The notes under the pieces: generated by a model
The model's input: only the letters and a program-made list of their open reading frames with translations
What the model was told of the DNA's origin: nothing
Databases searched by the model: none
Position numbers and translations under genes: made by a program
Source of the DNA: Brevundimonas sp. 357
GTDB taxonomy: Bacteria; Pseudomonadota; Alphaproteobacteria; Caulobacterales; Caulobacteraceae
DNA length: 64,000 bases
Reading direction: 5' to 3'
Assembly (NCBI RefSeq): GCF_003938605.1
Contig: NZ_RHWX01000002.1
Span: 124,001 to 188,000 of the forward strand
Shown: positions 1-8,478 of the stretch, one piece after another
Layout of the letters: each line of letters opens with the position of its first letter
Position numbering within the stretch: the first letter of the stretch is position 1

Positions 1-780
1 ATCGACGGCCGTCCCGCCGGACTTGAAGACCTGGGTCATCAGGCCCTGATCAACTACGGCGCCCTGACCTCCTTCGGCGTGGAGGAGGGAGGCGTGCGCG
101 GGCTGGACCGGCATCTGGAACGCCTGAAAGTCTCAGCGCTCGAACTGTTCGGCGAGGCTGTGGTCGAGGATCGCTTGCGCGATCAGATACGCATGGCGCT
201 GGCAGGGCGTGGGGATGCGTGGCTGCGCATCAGCCTGTTTTCCCGCGAACTGTCGTTGCGCCAGCCGGACTGGATCGGCGCGCCGCAGGTGATGATCAGC
301 GTTTCGGCCCCGCCGTCGCCCCTGCCGCAGGGCGTGCGCCTGCAAAGCCAAGCCTATGCGCGTGAAGCGCCGCATCTGAAGCACGTCGCCACGATGGGCC
401 TGTTGCGGGCGCGACGCATGGCGCGGCTGGCGGGATTCGACGACGTCCTGTTCACCGACGCCGAGGGCCGGATTTCCGAGGGCTCGCTGTGGAATGTCGG
501 CTTCATCGAGGGCGAGACGGTGGTCTGGCCTGAGGCGCCCATGCTAGACGGCGTGGCGCAGGCCCTGATCCGCGAGGCGCTGGACCGCGCCGGATCGCCG
601 CAGCGGACCGAGGTCGTGCGGCTGCCGGACCTGTCGCGCTTTGACGGGGCTTTTCTGTGCAACAGCGCCACCCCTGCCGGTGAAATCGCCGCCGTCGACG
701 GCCATGTTTTCACCGGCGCGACGGAGACGGTGCAACAGATAGGCACCCTTTGGCGATCACAGCCGCGTCAGAAAATCTAG
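1..780 (+). CDS. Aminotransferase class IV, 5' end outside window
   Basis: The frame is open from base 1 to the TAG at 778-780, so the true start lies upstream of the window; a GTG at 79 is only an internal codon. The fold type IV PLP enzyme pattern is visible: an N-terminal NYGALTSFGVEEG stretch, a probable Schiff-base lysine in LKHVATMG (codon 379-381), and ISEGSLWNVGF, which matches the family's 'EGS..N.F' phosphate-binding signature. The family contains branched-chain and D-amino-acid transaminases and 4-amino-4-deoxychorismate lyase. The sequence alone does not decide among them. coaD follows on the same strand 54 bases later, which hints at co-transcription but not at function. Confidence 0.85.
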   Translation: MDGRPAGLEDLGHQALINYGALTSFGVEEGGVRGLDRHLERLKVSALELFGEAVVEDRLRDQIRMALAGRGDAWLRISLFSRELSLRQPDWIGAPQVMISVSAPPSPLPQGVRLQSQAYAREAPHLKHVATMGLLRARRMARLAGFDDVLFTDAEGRISEGSLWNVGFIEGETVVWPEAPMLDGVAQALIREALDRAGSPQRTEVVRLPDLSRFDGAFLCNSATPAGEIAAVDGHVFTGATETVQQIGTLWRSQPRQKI

Positions 781-834
781 GCCGTTCATTTCGCACCTGC
801 TAAACGGACCCAAACGATGGGGAGGCCGCCGGCC

Positions 835-1320
835 ATGCGTATCGGACTTTATCCGGGCACCTTCGATCCGGTCACCAACGGTCATCTCGATATCATCGGG
901 CGGGCGGTCAAGCTGGTGGACCGGCTGGTCATCGGCGTCGCTCAGAACGACGACAAGGGCCCGCTGTTTTCGACCGCCGAGCGGGTCGAGATGCTCAAGG
1001 CCGAGGTGGCGCGCTTCAACGCCGACATTGAGGTGCGGCCCTTTTCCAGCCTGCTGATGCATTTCGCCGAGGAACTGGACGCCAGCGTCATCATACGCGG
1101 CCTGCGCGCCGTCGCCGATTTCGAGTATGAGTTCCAGATGACGGCGATGAATCAGCGCCTCAACAGCGACATAGAGACGGTGTTCCTGATGGCCGATCCG
1201 CGCCACCAGGCCATCGCCTCGCGGCTGGTGAAGGAAATCGCTCGGCTGGACGGCCGGATCGACAGCTTCGTCAGCCCCGCCGTTGCGGTGCAGGTGATGG
1301 ACAAGGTCAAGAAGGGTTGA
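835..1320 (+). CDS. coaD: Phosphopantetheine adenylyltransferase
   Basis: CoaD transfers AMP from ATP to 4'-phosphopantetheine, the penultimate step of coenzyme A synthesis, in the cytoplasm. The N-terminus has the nucleotidyltransferase signature YPGTFDPVTNGH, with the T/HxGH-type motif. The ASVIIRGLRAVADFEYEFQM segment is the family's conserved central block. At 161 residues it has the usual CoaD length. An in-frame ATG at 817 would add six residues, but the ATG at 835 is preferred because GGGGAGG lies about 9 bases upstream of it and because homologues begin directly with MRIGLYPG. The next gene begins at or just after its stop codon. Confidence 0.97.
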   Translation: MRIGLYPGTFDPVTNGHLDIIGRAVKLVDRLVIGVAQNDDKGPLFSTAERVEMLKAEVARFNADIEVRPFSSLLMHFAEELDASVIIRGLRAVADFEYEFQMTAMNQRLNSDIETVFLMADPRHQAIASRLVKEIARLDGRIDSFVSPAVAVQVMDKVKKG

Positions 1321-1328
1321 GGTCGGGT

Positions 1329-2168
1329 TTGAATATCAAGTCTGTGATGGCGCTGGCGGCGACCGCTGCCCTGTTGGCCGGCGGTGCGGCCGCTCAATCG
1401 AACGACTGGCGTACCGTGGCGCCTGAGAATTTGTGGGTGATCGACACGGCCAAGGGGCGTGTGCTGGTGGAGTTGGAGCCGCGCGCGGCGCCGAACCACA
1501 TCGAGCGTATCCGCACCCTGACCAATCAGGGCTTCTATGACGGACTGAAATTCCACCGCGTCATTCCCGACTTCATGGCCCAGACCGGCGACCCCCAGGG
1601 CACCGGCGCGGGCGGCAGCGAACTGCCTGACTTGAAGGGCGAGTTCACCTTCCGGCGCGGCCGCGACAGCGGCTTCGCTCCGGTCGAGAACAGCGGACCG
1701 GGCCTGCGCGGGATCATGGGCTCCATTCCGGTGGTGACGCAGCCCGACGCCCAGATGTTCGTCACGGCGGACTTCAAGACATCGGCCCAAGGGTTGTTCT
1801 GCCCTGGCGTTGCGGGCATGGCGCGCGCCGGCTCGCCTGACAGCGCCAACAGCCAGTTCTTCCTGATGATGGGCCAGAACGACAATCTGAACGGCGGCTA
1901 CACGGTCTTCGGCCGGGTGGTGCAGGGGATGGACGTGGTGCGCGCGCTCAAGGCTGGCAACGAAGCGCAGGACGGCGCCGTAGGGCCGGACGCCGATGTC
2001 ATGACGCGCGCGCGGCTGGCCTCGGCCATGCCGGAAGCCGAGCGGCCGAAGATCCGCGTGGCTGTGCCCGGATCTGCGCCGTTCAACGCCGCCGTCGAGG
2101 CGACGCGAGCCGAAAAGGGCGCATCCTTCAATATCTGCGACGTCCAGCCGCCCGTTCAGGGGGGGTGA
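1329..2168 (+). CDS. Secreted cyclophilin-type peptidyl-prolyl isomerase (first of tandem pair)
   Basis: Cyclophilins catalyse cis-trans isomerisation of prolyl bonds. A hydrophobic leader ending AAAQ predicts export to the periplasm. Family motifs are present: FHRVIPDFMAQTGDP with the catalytic Arg, GTGAGG, and DSANSQFFLM of the substrate groove. The protein has an insertion between these motifs and a C-terminal extension compared with the ~165-residue PpiB core. The start is uncertain. A TTG at 1317 overlaps the coaD stop, while the TTG at 1329 has GAGG six bases upstream and gives a compact signal peptide, so I chose 1329. It is followed by a homologue, suggesting a duplication. Confidence 0.9.
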   Translation: MNIKSVMALAATAALLAGGAAAQSNDWRTVAPENLWVIDTAKGRVLVELEPRAAPNHIERIRTLTNQGFYDGLKFHRVIPDFMAQTGDPQGTGAGGSELPDLKGEFTFRRGRDSGFAPVENSGPGLRGIMGSIPVVTQPDAQMFVTADFKTSAQGLFCPGVAGMARAGSPDSANSQFFLMMGQNDNLNGGYTVFGRVVQGMDVVRALKAGNEAQDGAVGPDADVMTRARLASAMPEAERPKIRVAVPGSAPFNAAVEATRAEKGASFNICDVQPPVQGG

Positions 2169-2203
2169 TCGACGTCTTTCGACACGCCGGGGAGGGCGGA
2201 GGA

Positions 2204-3088
2204 ATGAGGCAAGGACTTCTGGCGACGCAGGCCGCCTTGATCTTGGCGTCGGCGCTGGCGGCATGGCCCGTCATGGCGCAGGAATCGGCTCCGGTCGCCC
2301 CGGCGGTCACGGCTGCCGATTGGCGTGTTGTTCCAGCGGACAACCTTCTGGTGATCGACACCAGCAAGGGTCGTATCCTGGTCGAGATGGCGCCGGAGGT
2401 TGCTCCGGGACATGTCGCGCGCATCCGCATGCTGGCCAAGGCGGGTTTCTATGACGGCGTGCCGTGGCATCGTGTCATTGACGGCTTCATGGCTCAGACC
2501 GGCGACCCGCTGGGCACGGGCGAGGGTCAGAGCTGGCATCCCGACCTGAAGTCCGAGTTCACCTTCCGCCGCGACGCGCAGACGCCCTTCACCGCTGTCG
2601 CCGCGCCGGCGGGCGCCCAGGTCGGCTTCCTGCACTCCCTGCCGGTCCAGACTCAGCCTGACGCCGTCATGGCGACCACCGCGGATCGCAAGGTTCACGC
2701 CTGGGGCCTTTACTGCCCCGGTGTCGCAGGCATGGCGCGGGATGACGCTCCGGACAGCGCCAACAGTCAGTTCTTCCTGATGCGCCATCCCTACCCGGCG
2801 CTGGAAAAACGCTACACCGTGTGGGGTTCCGTGGTGTCAGGACTGGACGTCGTGCGCGCCCTGAAGTTCAGCCCCAACCCGGACGGCATTGTCAGCGAGC
2901 CTGACCGCATGACGCGCGTGCGCGTGGCGGGCGATCTGCCGGTCGCCGAACGGCCGACGGTGCGCGTCCTGAACACGACCTCGGCTGCTTTCCGCACCCT
3001 GGCGGACGGCGTGCGGGCGGCGCGTGGCGCGGACTTCTCGGCTTGCGATATCGCCTTGCCGGTCGAGGTGGACGCGCCAGGCGCCTAG
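2204..3088 (+). CDS. Secreted cyclophilin-type peptidyl-prolyl isomerase (second of tandem pair)
   Basis: A second cyclophilin, about 295 residues, with a signal peptide ending PVMAQ. It shares the order and wording of motifs with the preceding gene: WHRVIDGFMAQTGDP, GTGEGQ and DSANSQFFLM. Both proteins carry a VIDT.KGR.LVE segment near the N-terminus and an extra domain-like region between the two core motifs. The ATG at 2204 is preceded by GGAGGGCGGAGGA, a very strong ribosome binding site. An upstream GTG at 2165 overlapping the previous stop is less likely. The gene ends convergently with the next one, the two stop codons sharing the CTAG at 3085-3088. Confidence 0.9.
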   Translation: MRQGLLATQAALILASALAAWPVMAQESAPVAPAVTAADWRVVPADNLLVIDTSKGRILVEMAPEVAPGHVARIRMLAKAGFYDGVPWHRVIDGFMAQTGDPLGTGEGQSWHPDLKSEFTFRRDAQTPFTAVAAPAGAQVGFLHSLPVQTQPDAVMATTADRKVHAWGLYCPGVAGMARDDAPDSANSQFFLMRHPYPALEKRYTVWGSVVSGLDVVRALKFSPNPDGIVSEPDRMTRVRVAGDLPVAERPTVRVLNTTSAAFRTLADGVRAARGADFSACDIALPVEVDAPGA

Positions 3089-4278
3089 GCCGTAACTGCG
3101 GCCCCGCCGTTGCGGCGGCGTCGGCGTTTCCGGCGGGGTTTCTGCTGGCGGTCCTCGCGCATTCTCTGCAGCAGAAGACCCTCGCGCAGGCCCCGGTCGG
3201 CGACGCGGACGCGCTCGCACGGCCAGGCGCGCTGGACGGCTTCCAGAATGGCCGCGCCGGCCAGGACCAGATCGGCCCGGTCCGGCCCGATGCAGTTTTC
3301 CGCCGCACGGCCGGCAGGGCCCAAGGTAATCAGGCGATCCGCCGCGCGTTCGCAATCGCTGCGCGTCATCCACAGCCCGTCGACCAGATCGCGCTGATAG
3401 CGCCGCAGGCCCAGATGGATGCCCGCCAGGCTGGTGATGGCGCCAGAGGTGCCGACCATGTGGCCGCGGCTGGTGCGGAACAGTTCAGCCAGGATCGGCG
3501 CGTCAGGCGCTCCGGCGGCAATGGCGGCGCCGAAGTCGGCGACCATGGCTTCGTACCATTCCGGCGGGCTGCCCTCGGGTTCCGGGTGGCGTTCGGCCAG
3601 GGTGACGACGCCCAGCGGCGCCGACATCCAGGCTACGGTGTCGAAACCGGACGCGCCCTTGGTCAGCCAGGACAGTTCGGTCGAACCGCCGCCCACATCG
3701 ATCACCAGCACGGCCTCGGCGCGCGGGTCGAACAGGTTGAGACAGCCGGAAACCGACAGGGCCGCTTCCTCGGACGGGTCGATGATCCGCAACCGCAGGC
3801 CCGTACCGCGACGCACCCGCTCGACGAAGGCGGGGCCGTTCTCGGCCATGCGGCAGGCCTGGGTGGCGACGGCGGTCAGGCGCTGTGGATCCACGCCCTT
3901 GCGGGCCAGCCGTTCGGCACACAGGGCCAGGGCGGCATAGGCCCGGTCCATCGCACGGTCGTCCAGACGGCCCGTGCGCGACAGGCTTTCGCCCAGGCGC
4001 ACGATGCGGCTGAAGGAATCCACCACGCGAAAGCCGTCACGCGCCGGACGCGCGATCAGCAGGCGGCAATTGTTGGTCCCCAGGTCGAGCGCGCCATAGA
4101 GAGGCGCATCTCGATCGACGCTCCCGCCGTTGCGGGAAGGTCGAGGCAGGGACCGCGAGTCGCGCCGTCCGGGCGCGCCAGGGGTCTCCGGCATGGGCCG
4201 AGCTTTCATGTGGGCGGTCCGAAGCGGCGCCCGTCCCGCATAAGTTAGACCGCGACTCCCTGACGCGCCAGTCGTCAT
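3085..4278 (-). CDS. Ppx/GppA family phosphatase (exopolyphosphatase or pppGpp phosphatase)
   Basis: Members hydrolyse terminal phosphates of polyphosphate or convert pppGpp to ppGpp. The actin-like ASKHA fold is marked by YGALDLGTNNCRLLIA (phosphate loop 1) and VLVIDVGGGSTELSWL (phosphate loop 2). At up to 397 residues it lacks the C-terminal HD domain of the ~500-residue E. coli Ppx and GppA. Instead it ends in a short Arg/Lys-rich tail. The start is unsettled: ATGs at 4278, 4209 and 4194 are possible and none has a clear Shine-Dalgarno; homology begins only at about residue 50. The substrate cannot be read from the sequence. Confidence 0.85.
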   Translation of the reverse strand: MTTGASGSRGLTYAGRAPLRTAHMKARPMPETPGAPGRRDSRSLPRPSRNGGSVDRDAPLYGALDLGTNNCRLLIARPARDGFRVVDSFSRIVRLGESLSRTGRLDDRAMDRAYAALALCAERLARKGVDPQRLTAVATQACRMAENGPAFVERVRRGTGLRLRIIDPSEEAALSVSGCLNLFDPRAEAVLVIDVGGGSTELSWLTKGASGFDTVAWMSAPLGVVTLAERHPEPEGSPPEWYEAMVADFGAAIAAGAPDAPILAELFRTSRGHMVGTSGAITSLAGIHLGLRRYQRDLVDGLWMTRSDCERAADRLITLGPAGRAAENCIGPDRADLVLAGAAILEAVQRAWPCERVRVADRGLREGLLLQRMREDRQQKPRRKRRRRRNGGAAVTA

Positions 4279-4395
4279 TGTCGGTGGTGACGAATGAGCG
4301 ACCTCGCGTCAGCGTTGCAACAGTCATGCGTGACGACGATGAAAGAGCGCGCTAATCTGCCCTGAAAGGCCATCAGAGCCGTGAGGAGCGTTCCC

Positions 4396-5271
4396 ATGTC
4401 CGACTTCGAGCACGTTTTCGAGCAGCCGCCGGAAGGCGCCGCCGCCGACTGGACCATTCCTCAGAACTGGTCGGCCTATACCGAGGTCGAGCACCAGACC
4501 TGGAACACCCTGTACGAGCGGCAGATGAAGATTCTGCCCGGCCGCGCCAGCGAGGCCTTCCTGCGCGGGCTGGATGCGCTGGACCTGAACGCGGGCGGCA
4601 TTCCCGACTTCGAGGTCATCAACCCCAAGCTTCAAGCCCTGACCGGCTGGACCGTGGTCTGCGTGCCGGGACTGGTGCCGGACGAGGTCTTCTTCGACCA
4701 CCTGGCCAACCGCCGCTTCGTCTCGGGCCAGTTCATTCGCAAGCCGGATCAGTTGGACTACCTGCAGGAGCCGGACATCTTCCACGACGTGTTCGGCCAT
4801 GTGCCGATGCTGACCGACCCCGACTTCGCCGCCTATATGGAGGCCTACGGCAAGGGCGGGCAGCGGGCGGCGTCGCTGGGGATGCTGCCGAATCTGGCGC
4901 GCCTGTACTGGTACACGGTCGAGTTCGGCCTGATGCAGGAAGCGGGCGAACTTCGCATCTATGGCGCGGGCATCGTGTCGTCGGCGACCGAGAGCGTCTT
5001 CAGCCTGGAAGACCCTTCGCCGAACCGCCTGGGCTTCGATCTGGAGCGGGTGATGAAGACTCTGTACCGCATCGACGACTTCCAGCAGGTCTATTTCGTT
5101 ATCGACAGCATCGAGGCGCTGAAGACGGTGACGTTGCAGGACTTCGGCCCCGTCTATGAGCGGCTGAAGGGCGCCGAGGCGTTGCCGATCGAGGCCGTCC
5201 TGCCGACGGACAAGGTGTTCACGCACGGCACCCAGGCCTACGCCGCCAAGGGCGGGCGGTTCGCGGCATAG
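4396..5271 (+). CDS. phhA: Phenylalanine 4-monooxygenase (phenylalanine hydroxylase)
   Basis: This enzyme hydroxylates phenylalanine to tyrosine using tetrahydropterin, O2 and a non-haem iron. The iron site is visible as HDVFGHVP (two His ligands) followed by WYTVEFGL (Glu ligand). At 291 residues it is the compact bacterial form without the N-terminal ACT regulatory domain. The ATG at 4396 has GAGGAGCG upstream and is preferred over a GTG at 4381. The usual partner, pterin carbinolamine dehydratase (phhB), and a Tyr/Phe regulator are not adjacent. The gene stands alone, with a divergent phosphatase upstream and a repeat-rich gap downstream. Confidence 0.96.
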   Translation: MSDFEHVFEQPPEGAAADWTIPQNWSAYTEVEHQTWNTLYERQMKILPGRASEAFLRGLDALDLNAGGIPDFEVINPKLQALTGWTVVCVPGLVPDEVFFDHLANRRFVSGQFIRKPDQLDYLQEPDIFHDVFGHVPMLTDPDFAAYMEAYGKGGQRAASLGMLPNLARLYWYTVEFGLMQEAGELRIYGAGIVSSATESVFSLEDPSPNRLGFDLERVMKTLYRIDDFQQVYFVIDSIEALKTVTLQDFGPVYERLKGAEALPIEAVLPTDKVFTHGTQAYAAKGGRFAA

Positions 5272-5283
5272 GCGGCGCATCGT

Positions 5284-5308
5284 CTCCCTCCCCATGAAGG
5301 GGAGGGAG
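5284..5308. repeat. Perfect 10-bp stem hairpin downstream of phhA
   Basis: CTCCCTCCCC and GGGGAGGGAG form a perfect 10-bp stem around the 5-base loop ATGAA, 13 bases after the phhA stop. It is followed on the plus strand by an A-run, not a T-run, so it is not a classical intrinsic terminator for phhA. It resembles in design the short-stem, 5-base-loop dispersed hairpins elsewhere in this window. A role in 3'-end protection is possible. Confidence 0.5.
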
Positions 5309-5471
5309 AAAAAACAGAGTCTAATTCGTCTGAAACTCTCCTCTGCGGCGGCGCGGGGGAGGGATGATGACATGCGTCTGGGCGACGGTGTGAAAGCGCG
5401 GGTCTGCGAGCGCCGACGCCGGGATTTTCCTGCGTTTGGACGGTGAGGATGCGCTGACGTTCCTTTCTTTC

Positions 5472-5606
5472 CGTCACCCTCGGGCTTGTCCCGAGGGCCC
5501 AGGTTCCGTTCACGCTCCCGAGCACGGAGTCTAATCGCCGCGCCTAACAGCTAACCGTAGCGGGTGAGGCCCCGATGGGCCCTCGGGACAAGCCCGAGGG
5601 TGACGG
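5472..5606. repeat. REP-like inverted hairpin pair, copy 1
   Basis: The 30 bases at 5472-5501 recur as an exact reverse complement at 5577-5606, 75 bases away. Each arm is itself a hairpin (stem CCCTCGGG/CCCGAGGG, loop CTTGT) preceded by CCGTCA. This is the layout of bacterial interspersed palindromic (REP/BIME) elements. Two more pairs with the same head and loop lie at 28244-28350 and 58058-58175. It sits between two convergent genes, the typical place for such elements. Confidence 0.85.
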
Positions 5607-5621
5607 TATGGGGGAAGGGCC

Positions 5622-7052
5622 TCAGACCCTGAACCGCTCCCACGGGCCGGTGACGGCCAGGGTCATGCCGGGCGAGTACAGGTTCACGAACATGGTCCGG
5701 CCGTTCGGGGACCAGCAGACGCCGGCGAACTCGGTGTTCGACTCATCGGCGTCGTGGCGCATGGCGTTGCGGGCGATGGCGTAGACGCGGCCGTCGGGGG
5801 TGACGCCCTTCACATGCTGGGTGCCGACCTGCTTGTCCTCGCAGCCGATGACGTGGCCGTTCGGGGCGATGGCGATGTTGTCGACATAGTCCAGCACGGC
5901 GCGGTCGCCCGCCTCGACGAACAGCTCCAGCATGCCTGGCTGGCTCGCCTCGTCCGACTGGCCCTCGCGCGGGCTGGGGACGTAGCGCATGATCTGGCCG
6001 TGGCGGCCGACGCCGCCGGAGGTGCAGGTGAAGTAGAGGTGATCGCCCGCCCAGTGGACGCCTTCGCCGCGCGCGAACAGGGCCGCGCCCGAGGCGTGGC
6101 CGCGCAGGGACAGGTCGCCGTCGGGGCTTTCGACGTGATCCAGATCGACCCAGCGCACGGCCAGGCGCTGGCCCTGGCGCCACAGGACGTCGTTCCAGTT
6201 GCGGGTGTCGCCGCGCGCCTGATCGAGCAGGGCCAGGGCCTGAAGGCGGCCGCCCGCCTGCAGACGGCGCGGGTCGGTCGGCAGGTAGCGGTAGAAGAGG
6301 CTCTCGGCCGTGTCCTCGGTCATGTAGACGACGCCGGTGCGCGGATCGATGCAGGCGGCCTCGTGCTTGAAGCGGCCCATGGCGCGGATCGGGGTCGGAT
6401 CGACCAGGCCGGTGGCGCGCGACGGAACCTCGAACACCCAGCCGTGGTCCTGAGGCAGGCCGTCCTTGGTCCCGGCGACGATCTCCTCGCAGCTGAGCCA
6501 CGAGCCCCAGGGGGTGACGCCCCCGGCGCAGTTGACCGCCGTGCCGCCCAGGCTGAGGTGCTGGCGCTCGGTGCGGCCGGTCCTGAGGTTGTAGACGACG
6601 GTGGTCGTGCCGCCGCCCAGCGGAGCGACCGCGCCGTTCTCATCGGGATAGACGCCATAGACGCGGGCGCGGTCCAGATCGCCGACCAGCCGATGGTTGG
6701 CGCCCCAGGCGCTGGCGTTGAACTCCAGCGGATTGACCTCGTGGTTGCGGACCAGGATCACCCGGTCCTCGTCCAGCCCGAAACAGCCCATGCCGTCGAA
6801 CTTGTCGGGGGTCAGCAGGCCGTCGGCCATGGTCTCGCCCGCCTGGGACGCCACGCGGTAGGAGAAGCCCTCGGGCAGGTCCAGCAGGCCGTAGGGGTCG
6901 GCCTTCATCGGGCCGTAGCCGAACACCTCGTTGCGCGAGGGGCCGTCGACGAAGCCGCCCGGTTCGGCGGCGACGGCGTGGGCGCGTTTGGCGTAGCCCG
7001 ACAGGGCGAGGGCGGCGGCGGAGGCCATGAAGGCGCGGCGTGAAGCGATCAT
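5622..7052 (-). CDS. PhoX-like (DUF839) phosphatase, Tat-exported
   Basis: PhoX-family enzymes are secreted calcium/iron-dependent alkaline phosphatases that release phosphate from esters. The N-terminus SRRAFMASAAALAL matches the twin-arginine signal (SRRxF), so the protein is probably exported folded. Downstream are the family's beta-propeller features: VRNHEVNP, GWVFEVP, and near the end FAGVCWSPNGRTMFVN followed by SPGMT. At 476 residues it is shorter than the well-studied ~600-residue PhoX proteins. Activity on phosphate esters is inferred from family only. No pho regulator is nearby. Confidence 0.85.
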   Translation of the reverse strand: MIASRRAFMASAAALALSGYAKRAHAVAAEPGGFVDGPSRNEVFGYGPMKADPYGLLDLPEGFSYRVASQAGETMADGLLTPDKFDGMGCFGLDEDRVILVRNHEVNPLEFNASAWGANHRLVGDLDRARVYGVYPDENGAVAPLGGGTTTVVYNLRTGRTERQHLSLGGTAVNCAGGVTPWGSWLSCEEIVAGTKDGLPQDHGWVFEVPSRATGLVDPTPIRAMGRFKHEAACIDPRTGVVYMTEDTAESLFYRYLPTDPRRLQAGGRLQALALLDQARGDTRNWNDVLWRQGQRLAVRWVDLDHVESPDGDLSLRGHASGAALFARGEGVHWAGDHLYFTCTSGGVGRHGQIMRYVPSPREGQSDEASQPGMLELFVEAGDRAVLDYVDNIAIAPNGHVIGCEDKQVGTQHVKGVTPDGRVYAIARNAMRHDADESNTEFAGVCWSPNGRTMFVNLYSPGMTLAVTGPWERFRV

Positions 7053-7143
7053 GCGCCGTGCTTACGAGCGGTGCATTACGGTCCGATGACGGCGGCTTGA
7101 CCGCAGCGTGACGAGGGCTGCGGCCGATGGTCCTGTCTGAGGG

Positions 7144-8478
7144 TCAGATCCGCTGGAACGGATAGAAGCCGCCGCCGAGGTTCAGGATCTGCGTCAGCTC
7201 GTCCAGCGCGCCGCGCGTCTCGTCCAGCAGGGCGGGATCGGCCAGGTCGTGCGCCGTCAGGCTGTCGCGATACCAGCGACGGCCCCAGTCGGACAGGCGG
7301 GCGTGCAGCGCGTCGGTCAGGCGCATGGCCGGGTTGGTCGCCGCCAGTTCGGCCTCGGTCAGGACGACCCTGAGACGGAGGCAGGCCGGGCCGCCGCCGT
7401 TGCGCATCGACTGACGAACGTCGACGTATTCGACATGGCCGATCGGGCCGTTGGAGGCGGCGAGCCCTTGCGCGACCGCATGGCTGCGCGGGTTGTCGCG
7501 CGTCTCGGTCGGGCAGATCAGGGTCAGGCGGTCCTGCCCCGGAACCCGGATCAGCATGGAGTTGAACAGATAGGAGCTGATGGCGTCGGCCAGCGGCAGG
7601 TCGGCGGCCGAGACCTCGACGAACTGCGGCTCGAATCCGTCGGCGGCGGCGCGGATGGCGGCCTTGGTCGCGTCCGTGTCCTCGAAGGCCAGCTCATGGA
7701 AGAAGAGGGTGTCCAGGGCCCCGACGCAGACCACGTCGTTGTGGAAGGTGCCGCCGGCGATGGCGGCCTTGCCCTGACGCGCCAGGACGGCGCCGGACGC
7801 TTCGTGGCGGCGCATGATCGCCTCGGACGCCTCGCGCGTCTGACGGGCGGGATAGGGACCGTCCCAATGCTCCCAGGCCTCGCGGCCCCAGACCATCAGA
7901 TTGACGCCCGCCTCGCCGTGATCGCGGCACAGGCGGACGTGGTTGGCCGCCCCTTCGTCCGCCAGATGGGCGACCGAGGGCAGGGCGTCGTGGACGGCGA
8001 AACGGCTGGCGTCGGGGAAGAGGGCGTCCAGCGCGCGCTTCGTCTGATCGTGCTCAAGGCTGCGGTGCAGATTGGTGATCAGATTGGCGGGGGTGAAGTG
8101 GACGCGGCCGTCGCGGCTGTCGGCGCTGGGCGTCACCGTGGCGGCGTTGGCGGCCCACATGGGCGAGGCCGAACAGGCGGCGGCGGCGAAGGAGGGCGCA
8201 TCCTTCCATGCGCGCTCCAGCACTTGGGCGTCGGAGCCCGAGAAGCCGAGGTCGCGCAGGAAGGGGATGTTCGGCCGCTCATGCGGAGGCAGGACGAACT
8301 GGGGCAGGCCCAGGTCGGCCAGGGTCTTCATCTTGTCGAGGCCCTGCAGCACGGCCGCGCGCGGGTTCGACGCCTCGCCCTTGTTCAGGCTGGACGCCAG
8401 ATTGCCCGGCGACAGCCCGGCGTAGGAGTGGGTCGGCCCGATCAGGCCGTCGGCATTGGCCTCGACAGCAGAAGTCAT
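7144..8478 (-). CDS. astB: N-succinylarginine dihydrolase
   Basis: AstB converts N2-succinylarginine to N2-succinylornithine, CO2 and two ammonia, the second step of the arginine succinyltransferase pathway. The start NADGLIGPTHSYAGLSPGN is the AstB signature, and the central AGGTFHNDVVCVG block carries a catalytic-type His. The length of 444 residues is standard. It is last in a minus-strand operon (M20 peptidase, astA, astD, astB). Its ATG overlaps the astD stop by 4 bases, implying translational coupling. Confidence 0.97.
   Translation of the reverse strand: MTSAVEANADGLIGPTHSYAGLSPGNLASSLNKGEASNPRAAVLQGLDKMKTLADLGLPQFVLPPHERPNIPFLRDLGFSGSDAQVLERAWKDAPSFAAAACSASPMWAANAATVTPSADSRDGRVHFTPANLITNLHRSLEHDQTKRALDALFPDASRFAVHDALPSVAHLADEGAANHVRLCRDHGEAGVNLMVWGREAWEHWDGPYPARQTREASEAIMRRHEASGAVLARQGKAAIAGGTFHNDVVCVGALDTLFFHELAFEDTDATKAAIRAAADGFEPQFVEVSAADLPLADAISSYLFNSMLIRVPGQDRLTLICPTETRDNPRSHAVAQGLAASNGPIGHVEYVDVRQSMRNGGGPACLRLRVVLTEAELAATNPAMRLTDALHARLSDWGRRWYRDSLTAHDLADPALLDETRGALDELTQILNLGGGFYPFQRI

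Larger units (their letters stand above)
5272..5621. other. 350-base intergenic region without a gene
   Basis: Between phhA and the convergent PhoX-like gene I see no credible coding sequence. Reading frames here are short and have no ribosome binding site. The space holds the hairpin at 5284-5308 and the inverted repeat pair at 5472-5606. The region between them has no recognisable motif. Confidence 0.6.
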
